Shown: positions 36,112-43,700, numbered from the stretch's first letter. The stretch: DNA of 64,000 nucleotides from Paenibacillus_G filicis (GCF_038070315.1 NZ_JBBPCC010000001.1:682001-746000), one strand, 5' to 3'. Made by a program: numbers and translations. Notes: generated from the letters alone by a model not told the origin.

Positions 36112-37191
36112 ATGACTGTGAATCCAGTGCAGCGCATCAACCGCTTACTATTGCTGGCCATCGCGCCCTTTCTCGGAGCCATCGGCCTGCTTCTCTGGAG
36201 CTCGCCGGTTGTCACGCTCGACAAGCCTGCCGATAGACCGGCTGTGAGCCTGCAGCAGCAGGAATCTGTTCAAAGCGCGCTGTCCAAGCTGGACCGTGTC
36301 AACAGCGACGCTGTACTGACGCGGGATACCATCCAGAAATACTACGAGCTATACGCCAAGAGCGCGGGCGAAGCTGCTGGCATGTCCAAGCTGGCCGAAG
36401 CCGCGGCAGCCCGTCCTGCGGCAGTATTTGACTCGCGAATAGCGGCCAAGCTCGGGGGCAAGGTCAGCCGCTCCGCCACCTCCGGCAATGTGGATCTGAA
36501 GCTGTATACCTTCTCCGAGGACCGTTACAAGGGCTATGCGTTGAAGGTTAACCTCAAGACGGATAAAGGAATGAAGATGGTGCTCGGAGGCGACAAGGTC
36601 GGAGGCAGCGAGACCACGCTGCAGGCGGTCCAGCGCTATGGAGCCGTGGCCGGGGTCAATGCGGGGGGCTTTGCGGATGATAATCGTACAGGCAAGCGCT
36701 ATCCCTTAAGCACGACGGTTGTAGGCAGCAAGTATGTGTACGGCTTCGAGCCGTCCTTCGAGGATCTCACCTTCATCGGTCTGAGCACCGACCGCAAGCT
36801 GATCGGGGGCAAGTTCTACAAGCAGGAGGATCTGGACAAGCTGAAGCCGTCCTTCGGGGCTACCTTCGTGCCGATTTTGCTGCAGGGCGGCAAAAAACAA
36901 CCCATTCCGGCCCAATGGGTCACCTCTCCTTCAAGGGCGCCCCGGACGGTTGTCGGCAGCTTCAAAAACGATCAGCTGCTGTTCATCGTCACCGATGGCT
37001 ACGATGAGCGGGGCAACTCGGGAGCTACCCTTGCGGAGCTGCAGGACAAGCTGGCCGCGCTCGGAATCAAGGACGCCTATAACCTAGACGGCGGTGGCTC
37101 GTCTAGCCTGATCTTCGACGGACAAGTGATCAATCGGCCGTCGGACGGCAGGCTGCGCACATTAGCTACCAACTTCTTGTTTTTCAAGTAA
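36112..37191 (+). CDS. Phosphodiester glycosidase (NAGPA-domain) family exported protein
   Basis: A 359-residue protein with an N-terminal signal-anchor (LLLLAIAPFLGAIGLLLWSS, about 12-32). From about 155 it has the NAGPA/DUF2233 domain: GVNAGGFADDNRTGKRYP, FVTDGYDERGNSGATL-like VTDGYDERGN, and AYNLDGGGSSSLIFDG with the family's DGGGSS signature. Members cleave sugar-1-phosphodiesters or are annotated as exopolysaccharide proteins. AGGAGG precedes ATG 36112. It is the last gene of the kinase-regulator-coiled-coil operon and suggests that the regulated sugar comes from a surface glycan. Confidence 0.85.
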   Translation: MTVNPVQRINRLLLLAIAPFLGAIGLLLWSSPVVTLDKPADRPAVSLQQQESVQSALSKLDRVNSDAVLTRDTIQKYYELYAKSAGEAAGMSKLAEAAAARPAAVFDSRIAAKLGGKVSRSATSGNVDLKLYTFSEDRYKGYALKVNLKTDKGMKMVLGGDKVGGSETTLQAVQRYGAVAGVNAGGFADDNRTGKRYPLSTTVVGSKYVYGFEPSFEDLTFIGLSTDRKLIGGKFYKQEDLDKLKPSFGATFVPILLQGGKKQPIPAQWVTSPSRAPRTVVGSFKNDQLLFIVTDGYDERGNSGATLAELQDKLAALGIKDAYNLDGGGSSSLIFDGQVINRPSDGRLRTLATNFLFFK

Positions 37192-37267
37192 ATGCCCGGC
37201 ACTAGGGGGACTTTTGTACCCTCTGACGTTCACAGATTTATTCGTTTTCTTTTTTCAGCTGGTTGGG

Positions 37268-37273
37268 TATAAT
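37268..37273 (+). promoter_or_regulatory. -10 box for the 32-residue frame
   Basis: A perfect TATAAT lies 21 bases before the ATG at 37295, leaving a very short leader with the ribosome site. The -35 region (around 37245) is T-rich without a clear hexamer. Confidence 0.45.
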
Positions 37274-37294
37274 ACAAATTGGGAGGTGCTGCAC

Positions 37295-37393
37295 ATGTCC
37301 GCAACATTCTGGTTGATTGTTACTGTATTCGCCATGTTCATCACAGCAATGCTTACTTCTGCCTACAACGAAGACAAGACAAAGGGCCTGTAA
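37295..37393 (+). CDS. Putative 32-residue single-pass membrane peptide
   Basis: The frame encodes a peptide beginning MSATFWLIVTVFAMFITAML and ending in a charged tail (TSAYNEDKTKGL). GGGAGG lies eight bases before the ATG, a TATAAT box is upstream and a hairpin is downstream, so it has all parts of a small transcription unit. One hydrophobic helix of about 18 residues is evident. Possible roles include a small regulatory membrane protein or a peptide of unknown kind; nothing decides between them. Confidence 0.55.
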   Translation: MSATFWLIVTVFAMFITAMLTSAYNEDKTKGL

Positions 37394-37412
37394 GTCTTGC
37401 TGCAACAAATGA

Positions 37413-37463
37413 CGGGTTGAACGAAGGTATCGGATTTGATTACCGATGTCTGCGTTCAACCCG
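37413..37463 (+). terminator. Hairpin after the 32-residue frame
   Basis: CGGGTTGAACG (37413-37423) pairs perfectly with CGTTCAACCCG (37453-37463), with an inner ATCGG/CCGAT pair. It is followed by CCTCTGATTTTAAG, a poor T-run, so it may be a weak terminator or an RNA stability element. Confidence 0.5.
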
Positions 37464-37496
37464 CCTCTGATTTTAAGAAATTGATTATATCCATCT

Positions 37497-37521
37497 AATT
37501 TGATACAATTTGTATCAAATT
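37497..37521. promoter_or_regulatory. 25-bp perfect palindrome containing GATACAATTTGTATC
   Basis: AATTTGATACAA and TTGTATCAAATT form a 12-bp inverted repeat around one base. Its 15-bp core is identical to the site at 44300-44314 in the XRE regulator island, so a shared DNA-binding protein is likely. It lies between the 32- and 53-residue frames. Confidence 0.65.
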
Positions 37522-37542
37522 CAAACAAACAAGTACACTCCC

Positions 37543-37704
37543 CTACTTACCATCTCCACCATCATCGCTATCATCTTCTTGCACCAGCTTGTCTCTGACA
37601 ACGTCAATCAAACTCAGACTTTTCCAGCGTTCAGCGTCCAAGCCCAATTGCTTGATCAACTTGTAGATATCCAGCTCAATAGGGTTCTGATTTGCTGTAG
37701 TCAT
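37543..37704 (-). CDS. Putative 53-residue acidic protein, unknown
   Basis: The minus-strand frame encodes a hydrophilic peptide with a helical part (NPIELDIYKLIKQLGLDAER, then WKSLSLIDVVRDKLVQ) and an acidic tail (EDDSDDGGDGK). The codon composition looks coding and the protein looks ordered except for the tail. The ribosome site (AAAGGATGGGAC upstream of ATG 37704) is weak and distant. The palindrome shared with the XRE island lies 22 bases beyond its stop. No family recognised. Confidence 0.5.
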   Translation of the reverse strand: MTTANQNPIELDIYKLIKQLGLDAERWKSLSLIDVVRDKLVQEDDSDDGGDGK

Positions 37705-37921
37705 AACGGCTAGTCCCATCCTTTATAAGCTGATATTTGACTCCAATTCCCTTTACTGTGAATATTACCATATCGGCCGTTACAGAAAGGTTACAAATTT
37801 ACTATTATTCACGTTATTAAGCCGTTATTATTATTATTTTCAAAGATTCTTTGGTATACTTTCTTGAGACCTAGTCCTTTTATCCTACAAATCCGAATGA
37901 CATTAGGAGGACTTTGGGCTT

Positions 37922-39490
37922 ATGTTTTTTTTGACGAGCGGTTACCGTATGTATTATGAATGGAGCCCCCATCACGACGTGACAGCGCGGACGATCGTGC
38001 TCATTCATGGCGCAGGCCTGTCCTCCGCCCTATGGCGACCGATCCTCCCCTTCCTGTCCTGCAACTACTCTATCCTGACCTTCGATATGGCTGGACATGG
38101 ACAAAGCGAGGCTGACAGGTCTCCGCCATCCTTTGAATCGACGGCGCATGATTTGCATTTGCTTCTTCAGTCTTTATCTCTGAGCCGTGTTATCCTGGCT
38201 GCGCATGACACGGGTGCAGCCGTAGCTGAACGGTTTGCAGCCTTATTCCATATGGAAGTGGACTGCATCGTCATGCTTGCCCCTGTCTGGCCGCTTCCCT
38301 TGGCCTCTGTGCAGCAGCTTGTGCGCGCGAAGCTAGGTCAGCTCGAGCTAACAGGAAACATGCAGGAATTCGCCTATACCCAGCTTCCGGCGCTCACCGC
38401 CTCGGCTACAGATTCGTGGCTGAGCGAGGAGGTGGTCGGAGCATTTGCACGGGTATCCAAGCGACTGTACAAGCAAACGATAGAATCTGCTGCCTTCGGG
38501 AGTACAGGGCCGATGCCGGTTGCTTTCCATAAACCGCTGCTGCTGATAGCAGGCGAGCAGGATCCGGGGTTCCCCCCAGCCCTTGCCCATGTGATCTCCA
38601 AACTGTTGGATGGCACGTCGCTTCTCATCGTTCCCGACTCCTCCAATCTTGTATTCGCAGATCAGCCTTTCTATACAGCGGATTTTATCAACAGATTCAT
38701 CAACCGGCAGAAAGCAGGCGATCCACGGAAGCCGAGCCCTGTAGAGCTGGAGATGAACGCCATGTTCCGCTCCTATTGGGAGCATAGTATCTCTCCTGCA
38801 GCGTCAAGGCGTCATTCCATCCGGATCCGCTGCATCGGCCAATTCGAGGTCACCGTAGGGAACCGGGTCCAACAGCAGGGCTGGAACACGCGGCACGCCA
38901 AAAGCCTGATGATTTATCTGGCCTTCCACCGCAGCGCTACGCGGGAGCAAATCTGCGACGCCTTGTTTTCAGACACGGATTTTCACAGGGCGATGAATAA
39001 TCTGCGCGTGTACTTAAGCCACTTTGCCAAGCTGCTCGAATCTGAGGATGTCGATTTTCCCTGTCTAACCATTGAGCGGGATATGGTCAAGCTGAACTAT
39101 GAGGTAGACTGTGATCTAAGCAGTCTGTTGAAGCAGCTTCAATTAGCATTGGATATGGAAGATAACGCTTACAGATATTCCATGTGTCAGCTTCTGCTAG
39201 AGAAACTGCAAGGGAAAATGTTGCCGGGCTGCTACGATCCCTTCTCGCTGCAGCTTACTGAAACCGTGGAGCAGCTATGGGAAAGCTTATCTCTATGGGC
39301 TGCCGATTACGCCTGCAGGCAGGAACTCTACGCCGAGGCTGTCTCCTTTCTCCAGAGTGGTCTGCAGTATAGCACAGGAGATGAGCTGTTATTCTACGAC
39401 CGGCTCATTGTCATCTATGTGCGTACAGGAAATAGGAAGGAACAGCGAAAATGGATGCGGATCAGGGAAAAGATGCTTCGTTCCGAATGA
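37922..39490 (+). CDS. Alpha/beta-hydrolase domain fused to SARP-type (winged helix + BTAD) regulator
   Basis: A 522-residue fusion. Residues 1-260 are an alpha/beta-hydrolase fold with HGAGLSSALWRPIL (oxyanion region), DMAGHGQSEAD and, at the nucleophile elbow, AAHDTGAAVAERF with Asp96 instead of Ser. Asp214 in AGEQDPG fits the acid position, but the residue expected to be the catalytic His, before the final helix, is Asn242 (SSNLVFADQP). Residues 300-375 are an OmpR-like winged helix (IRCIGQFEVTVGNRVQQQGW, ATREQICDALFSD), and 395-522 a BTAD helical repeat. This suggests a sensor-type hydrolase controlling a DNA-binding half. AGGAGG is 11 bases before the ATG. Targets unknown. Confidence 0.85.
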   Translation: MFFLTSGYRMYYEWSPHHDVTARTIVLIHGAGLSSALWRPILPFLSCNYSILTFDMAGHGQSEADRSPPSFESTAHDLHLLLQSLSLSRVILAAHDTGAAVAERFAALFHMEVDCIVMLAPVWPLPLASVQQLVRAKLGQLELTGNMQEFAYTQLPALTASATDSWLSEEVVGAFARVSKRLYKQTIESAAFGSTGPMPVAFHKPLLLIAGEQDPGFPPALAHVISKLLDGTSLLIVPDSSNLVFADQPFYTADFINRFINRQKAGDPRKPSPVELEMNAMFRSYWEHSISPAASRRHSIRIRCIGQFEVTVGNRVQQQGWNTRHAKSLMIYLAFHRSATREQICDALFSDTDFHRAMNNLRVYLSHFAKLLESEDVDFPCLTIERDMVKLNYEVDCDLSSLLKQLQLALDMEDNAYRYSMCQLLLEKLQGKMLPGCYDPFSLQLTETVEQLWESLSLWAADYACRQELYAEAVSFLQSGLQYSTGDELLFYDRLIVIYVRTGNRKEQRKWMRIREKMLRSE

Positions 39491-39507
39491 TGGGAGCGCT
39501 CCGCAAA

Positions 39508-39555
39508 TAAGAGAAAGAACAGGCCTGCGCGGTCCGAATCCGGCAAGCCTGTTCT
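39508..39555 (-). terminator. Terminator between the convergent SARP and AbrB-like genes
   Basis: AGAACAGGC pairs with GCCTGTTCT. On the minus strand it is followed by a T-rich CTTTCTCTT, so it mainly serves the AbrB-like gene. Confidence 0.6.
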
Positions 39556-39567
39556 CTATAACTTGGA

Positions 39568-39834
39568 TTATGCCTGTGCATCGCTTGGTCTCAGGTGATA
39601 CATCTCACCTAAGCATGCAGAGCATATATGTCTTTCCTTGAAGTCGCTGACTTGCTCCATTGAACCACAGAAGACACAACGGGGGCGGAATCGTTCAAGA
39701 ATGATATGATCGCCGCTTACCAATATTTCCACGGGATCCCCTTCATTCATCTGATACCGTTTGCGCAGCGACTTAGGGAGTACGATACGTCCGAGTTGAT
39801 CAACTTTACGTACAACGCCTGCCGGTTTCATCAT
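39568..39834 (-). CDS. AbrB/SpoVT-family transition-state regulator with C-terminal zinc ribbon
   Basis: The 88-residue protein has the swapped-hairpin AbrB domain at 3-50 (GVVRKVDQLGRIVLPKSLRK, then GDPVEILVSGDHIILER). The C-terminal tail carries two Cys pairs, CVFCG and CSAC, 16 residues apart, which is a likely zinc-binding ribbon. B. subtilis AbrB has a single Cys and a different C-terminus. The start ATG 39834 has AGGTGA upstream. AbrB relatives repress biofilm and stationary-phase genes; this paralogue could act on the flanking glycan loci, which is inference. Confidence 0.88.
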   Translation of the reverse strand: MMKPAGVVRKVDQLGRIVLPKSLRKRYQMNEGDPVEILVSGDHIILERFRPRCVFCGSMEQVSDFKERHICSACLGEMYHLRPSDAQA

Positions 39835-40016
39835 TAATTCACCTCACTTTCTACACAACTATAAAACAACAGCCACTTTCCTAAAGATTCGACATCCGTG
39901 TGAAAAATCCTTCCGCCCTCTGTTCCTTTTTCTTTCAACAGAGAGCCTATCTTCCTCTCCCTTATACCCGCTTCCGGAAACGATGAATCAGCCTCGCACA
40001 AATGTGCAAGCCCGCG

Positions 40017-40481
40017 TCAGGTTAATCCTGGAAACCCCGTCTGCCTTAAGCCTTCATATAGAATAATCGCTGCAGAGTTGGATAAATTGAGCGATCGGAC
40101 AGCATCGGTCATGGGCAATCTCATCCAGGAATCCGGATGCTGCGCAAGCAGCTCAGGGTCAAGGCCCCTCGTTTCCCTGCCAAATACTAGGAAATCTCCA
40201 TCCTGAAACTCCCATTCGGTGTAAATCTTGCTTGCCTTCGTTGTCGCAAATAAAAACCGGCCTTCGGGATAACGATCCTTTACCTCTTGAAACGAATCAT
40301 GATATTCCAGCTTTACCGAATGCCAGTAATCCAGCCCGGCCCGCTTCAATGTTTTGTCATCCGTGTCGAAGCCGAGCGGGCGCACCAGATGCAGCCAGGT
40401 TCCTGTCGCTGCGCATGTCCGGGATATATTGCCGGTATTCGCCGGAATTTCCGGTTCGACCAATACGATATGAAACGCCAT
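40017..40481 (-). CDS. trmL: tRNA (cytidine(34)-2'-O)-methyltransferase TrmL
   Basis: A 154-residue SPOUT methyltransferase of the minimal TrmL/YibK/CspR type. It has the family start HIVLVEPEIPANTGNISRTC, motif 2 FLVFGRETRGLDPELL and motif 3 MRLPMTDAVRSLNLSNSAAI, which form the AdoMet-binding trefoil knot. It methylates the wobble nucleotide of leucine tRNAs. The length is normal. It is a single gene, unrelated to its regulatory neighbours. ATG 40481 has AGAGGA upstream. Confidence 0.94.
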   Translation of the reverse strand: MAFHIVLVEPEIPANTGNISRTCAATGTWLHLVRPLGFDTDDKTLKRAGLDYWHSVKLEYHDSFQEVKDRYPEGRFLFATTKASKIYTEWEFQDGDFLVFGRETRGLDPELLAQHPDSWMRLPMTDAVRSLNLSNSAAIILYEGLRQTGFPGLT

Positions 40482-40710
40482 ACGGTAACATTCCTCTCAA
40501 ATTTTACACTGGGTTTACTTCATCTTAATACAAGGTTGATAGTTGGTTGAGATAATAGCAAGGTAATTGATGCATGAAGAGCTTGATCCATACCGTCACT
40601 ATAAACCATGTCACTTAAGATCATAATCCCAAGAACGATGATAATCAACTTTTTTTGATCCCCTGCCGGCCCCGGCCTGCACCCAGTAACCCGCAAAGGA
40701 GACTTTCGAA

Positions 40711-41427
40711 ATGATGAAGAAGAAGATTCTTGTCGTGGATGACGAACCTTCGATTTCGATGCTTATAGAATTCAACCTGAAGCTTGTCGGATTCGAGGTA
40801 CATTGTGTCTATGACGGAGAAGAAGTGTTCACCGCGATTCAAAATTTCAGACCGGATGTCATCGTACTGGACCTGATGCTTCCCAAGATGGACGGTCTGC
40901 AGGTTTGCCGCAAGCTACGCAGCCAGAACAACATGGTGCCGATCGTGATGCTCACAGCCATGCAGGACCTTTCCGACAAAATCGCCGGTCTGGATAACGG
41001 CGCCGACGATTATATGACTAAGCCCTTCAGCCCGCAGGAGCTGATCTCGCGTATTCAGGCCATTCTGCGGCGTATTCAGATTCTGCCCTCCGCTACGGAA
41101 AATGCTCCGGTTGAGATCGGACATATCGTCATCCAGCCGGATCAGCGTGAGGTCAAGGTCAAGGGAGACTCTATCGAGCTGACGCCTAAGGAATTTGATT
41201 TGCTTCTCTTCCTCTGCAAGCACCGCGGCAAGGTACTCAGCCGCCAGCAGCTGCTGCATGGGGTATGGGACTATCATTTCCTCGGGGATACTCGCATTGT
41301 AGATGTACACATCAGTCACCTGCGGGAGAAGATCGAAGCGAATGCCCGCACCCCGGAGCTCATTGTCACGATCCGGAACGTCGGCTACAAGCTGGCGGAG
41401 CCGCGAGCCAAAGAATCACTGGCCTGA
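40711..41427 (+). CDS. OmpR/PhoB-family response regulator (orphan)
   Basis: A 238-residue regulator. The receiver domain has VVDDEPSISMLIEF, phospho-acceptor Asp54 in VIVLDLMLPKMDGLQVC and the MTKPFSPQEL lysine. The winged helix has IELTPKEFDLLLFLCKHRGK, LLHGVWDYHFLGDTRIVDVH and TIRNVGYKL. It belongs to the PhoP/YycF subgroup by these motifs. No histidine kinase gene is adjacent and a strong terminator follows at once, so it is an orphan here. AAAGGAGAC precedes the ATG. Confidence 0.92.
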   Translation: MMKKKILVVDDEPSISMLIEFNLKLVGFEVHCVYDGEEVFTAIQNFRPDVIVLDLMLPKMDGLQVCRKLRSQNNMVPIVMLTAMQDLSDKIAGLDNGADDYMTKPFSPQELISRIQAILRRIQILPSATENAPVEIGHIVIQPDQREVKVKGDSIELTPKEFDLLLFLCKHRGKVLSRQQLLHGVWDYHFLGDTRIVDVHISHLREKIEANARTPELIVTIRNVGYKLAEPRAKESLA

Positions 41428-41465
41428 GGACTCGCTCACGTGATGACGCCAATCGGCGCATTTCT

Positions 41466-41508
41466 GCAAAAAGCTTCACTGCTGCCGCGCAGCAGTGAAG
41501 CTTTTTGC
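41466..41508 (+). terminator. Terminator of the PhoB-type regulator
   Basis: A perfect 20-bp inverted repeat (from GCAAAAAGCTTC to GAAGCTTTTTGC) with a three-base loop. A- and T-runs on both arms make it functional in both directions. Confidence 0.85.
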
Positions 41509-41544
41509 CATAGATGGATGCCGAACCCGATCATGTGGCCGCAC

Positions 41545-41598
41545 GAAAAAAAGCAGCTTCGCCAAGAACGGGTTTACGTTCTTAACAAAGCTGCTTCT
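41545..41598 (-). terminator. Terminator of serC
   Basis: On the minus strand AGAAGCAGCTT pairs with AAGCTGCTT, with an inner AAGAACG/CGTTCTT stem, followed by TTTTTTT. Confidence 0.8.
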
Positions 41599-41627
41599 AC
41601 CTATCTAACACAAATGCAAAGGGTCCA

Positions 41628-42716
41628 TTAACCGTTCCGCTTCTGGAAGTCAGTCATGAAGGCTGCCAGTGCCTGACAAGCCTCGAATGGTACCGCATTG
41701 TACGTGGATGCACGAAGTCCGCCGACATCACGGTGACCCTTCAGACCAACGAATCCATTCTGCTCGGACTCCTTGACGAATTTCTTCTCCAGCTCTTCGC
41801 TCTCCATGCGGAAAGTAATATTCATCAGCGAGCGGTATTCCGGCTGCACGATGCCCCGGTAGAAGCCGCCGCTGTTGTCGATGGCGCTGTAGATCAGGCT
41901 GGTTTTCTCCTTGTTGCGTTTCTCCATCACAGCTACGCCGCCATGCTCCTTAATCCACTTGAGTACGAGGTTCACCATGTACACGGAGTACACCGGAGGC
42001 GTATTGTACAAGGAATTGGCTTTGGCATGCGTATCGTAGCGAAGCATCGTCGCTAGGTGCTTCGGCGAGTCCTGGATCAGCTCATCACGAGCGATCACAA
42101 CGGTTACGCCGGATGGGCCGAGGTTTTTCTGTGCCCCAGCGTAGATCAGCCCGAATTTCGATACATCGAGAGGACGGGACAGGATATCGCTGGACATGTC
42201 CCCGACAAGCGGCACATTGCCCGTATCCGGTAACTCCGTGAACTCAGTGCCTTCGATGGTCTCGTTGGTTGTAATATGCAAATAAGCCGCATCGTCGCCG
42301 AGCTGAAGCTGGCTAAGGTCCGGAATCCTTGAATATTTTTCTCCCTCCGAGCTGGCAGCGATGGCCGTCTCTCCGAACAGCTTGGCCTCTTTGATGGCCT
42401 TGTTGGACCAGGCTCCCGTTTGCACGAAATAAGCTTTCTTGCCTGCGGACAGCAGGTTCATCGGAACCATAGCGAACTGCGTGCTTCCGCCGCCTTGAAG
42501 GAACATGACCTTATAGCCATCAGGAATGGCGTATAGTTCCTTCAAGAGGCTTTGCGTTTCTTCATTAAGCTGTTCGTACTGCGAGCTGCGGTGCGAAATT
42601 TCCATGATGGACATGCCGATACCCTGGTATTCAACAAGCTGCTCCTGAGCCTTCTGAAGCACTTCCAGGGGCAGCGCTGCCGGTCCGGCGTTAAAATTGT
42701 AAGCGCGGTTCGTCAC
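41628..42716 (-). CDS. serC: Phosphoserine aminotransferase SerC
   Basis: A 362-residue PLP enzyme converting 3-phosphohydroxypyruvate to phosphoserine in serine synthesis. The N-terminus RAYNFNAGPAALPLEVL is diagnostic. The PLP lysine is in YAGAQKNLGPSGVTVV, and LQGGGSTQFAMVPMNL and GFVGLKGHRDVGGLRAS are further SerC signatures. The start is GTG 42716, eight bases after AAGGTG; an ATG eight codons earlier has no ribosome site. It is a single-gene unit with a strong terminator; serA is not in the window. Confidence 0.95.
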   Translation of the reverse strand: MTNRAYNFNAGPAALPLEVLQKAQEQLVEYQGIGMSIMEISHRSSQYEQLNEETQSLLKELYAIPDGYKVMFLQGGGSTQFAMVPMNLLSAGKKAYFVQTGAWSNKAIKEAKLFGETAIAASSEGEKYSRIPDLSQLQLGDDAAYLHITTNETIEGTEFTELPDTGNVPLVGDMSSDILSRPLDVSKFGLIYAGAQKNLGPSGVTVVIARDELIQDSPKHLATMLRYDTHAKANSLYNTPPVYSVYMVNLVLKWIKEHGGVAVMEKRNKEKTSLIYSAIDNSGGFYRGIVQPEYRSLMNITFRMESEELEKKFVKESEQNGFVGLKGHRDVGGLRASTYNAVPFEACQALAAFMTDFQKRNG

Positions 42717-42885
42717 TAGCCTCACACCTTTGCTTTTCATAGGATATCGCTATGATAGCAAAGGTTGCCGCGCCTGTTCAAGTATTAGTTTTATGAATAA
42801 GAGTCCGTTTCGTTTTGCAGCCGCTTGCGGGATGGGGGCGGGTTGCCGGGAATCGTCTGGAAAGAGGGATAAAGGGGCAGCCGGT

Positions 42886-43071
42886 TTAGCGCTCCATCTC
42901 GCTGGCGAGATACAAAGGGTTGCTTTCAGGGAGAGCGGTCTTCGTGGGTAGCTCCATTCCGGGAGTAACATAGCCCGCTGTTTCAAACGCCAATAACTCC
43001 ATGGCTTTGATCGGATTTATTCCCATTTGCTGCAGCGCGTGCTTAATGTCCAATGATATGGTTGTTTCCAT
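42886..43071 (-). CDS. 61-residue protein of unknown function next to the SinR homologue
   Basis: The frame begins at ATG 43071 after GAGAGAGG and encodes METTISLDIKHALQQMGINP followed by KAMELLAFETAGYVTPGMEL and a polar tail. It has no membrane segment and no Cys pair. It does not resemble SinI, which antagonises SinR in B. subtilis and lies next to it there, although size and position (196 bases after the SinR homologue, same strand) are similar. Function unknown. Confidence 0.6.
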   Translation of the reverse strand: METTISLDIKHALQQMGINPIKAMELLAFETAGYVTPGMELPTKTALPESNPLYLASEMER

Positions 43072-43267
43072 AGATACCTCTCTCTCCGTTCATCGTTCAA
43101 GACTAACAGTATACTCCGTATCCTTGTAACGTATTTTATCGGGAATTGACCCATTTTTTGATAGTCTGAAATAGCTATTTTCCTGTACATTAAGATTTCT
43201 TTAGAATTAAAAACTTCATCAATAGGCCCCGTTGTTTGTCAAGTATTGTCACAATATAAGACTTTGC

Positions 43268-43609
43268 TTACTGGGCATGCTCGTACGAAAGCGGCTCGCG
43301 GGACTTCAGTTGTCTAACGATGCGGCGCAGGGAATCCTTGCTCAGCCCGAGCTCATTCAGCTCCTGAATTATTTGTACCCACTCCTGATCGAGAGTCTCG
43401 GCCTTGTCGGAAGCCTCATGAAGAATCAGGGATTGCACATTAACACCCAGGACTGGAGCCAGCTTGCGCAAAAACTGTATGGAAGGATTCGACTGAAGAT
43501 CCCGCTCAATAGAGCTCAGATACGATTTGGCAACCCCTGCCCGAGCGGCAAGTTCCGTAAGAGACATACGCTTCTGGTGTCGAAGGTTTTGAATACGTGC
43601 ACCGATCAT
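43268..43609 (-). CDS. sinR: SinR-like transcriptional regulator
   Basis: The 113-residue protein matches B. subtilis SinR in size and layout. An N-terminal XRE helix-turn-helix (MIGARIQNLRHQKRMSLTEL, then ARAGVAKSYLSSIERDLQSN and PSIQFLRKLAPVLGVNVQSL) is followed by the C-terminal helical hook with LDQEWVQIIQELNELGLSKD, the SinI/SinR dimer motif. SinR represses the eps matrix operon in B. subtilis. The start is ATG 43609, nine bases after AGGAGG. The upstream region carries the first copy of the composite operator. No SinI gene was found beside it. Confidence 0.88.
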   Translation of the reverse strand: MIGARIQNLRHQKRMSLTELAARAGVAKSYLSSIERDLQSNPSIQFLRKLAPVLGVNVQSLILHEASDKAETLDQEWVQIIQELNELGLSKDSLRRIVRQLKSREPLSYEHAQ

Positions 43610-43662
43610 TCGAGGATTCCTCCTAAGTAATGAAAAATGGCAAGGCATTTTCGCTCAATCCG

Positions 43663-43700
43663 TATACTGATTGTATCATAAAAAAGATACTAATTGTATC
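43663..43700. promoter_or_regulatory. Composite operator, copy 1 (two 15-bp palindromes 23 bp apart)
   Basis: TATACTGATTGTATC (43663-43677), eight bases, then GATACTAATTGTATC (43686-43700). It overlaps the presumed promoter of the SinR homologue and lies 62 bases before the -35 of the first XRE gene. The arrangement is identical to copy 2. Confidence 0.75.

Larger units (their letters stand above)
37192..37921. other. Regulatory-looking region with two very small genes and several inverted repeats
   Basis: This 730-base stretch between the glycosidase and the hydrolase-SARP gene contains a 32-residue frame, a 53-residue frame on the other strand, an 11-bp-stem hairpin and a 25-bp palindrome. 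TTACAG and TTACAA 11 bases apart (37780-37796) faintly resemble a Pho box. An extended -10, TGGTATACT, near 37850 probably serves the SARP gene. Each is listed separately where it can be supported. Confidence 0.6.

Noticed and set aside
37780..37796. TTACAG/TTACAA direct repeats as a Pho box
   Set aside because: Only two of the four expected repeats are convincing and no phosphate gene is nearby.
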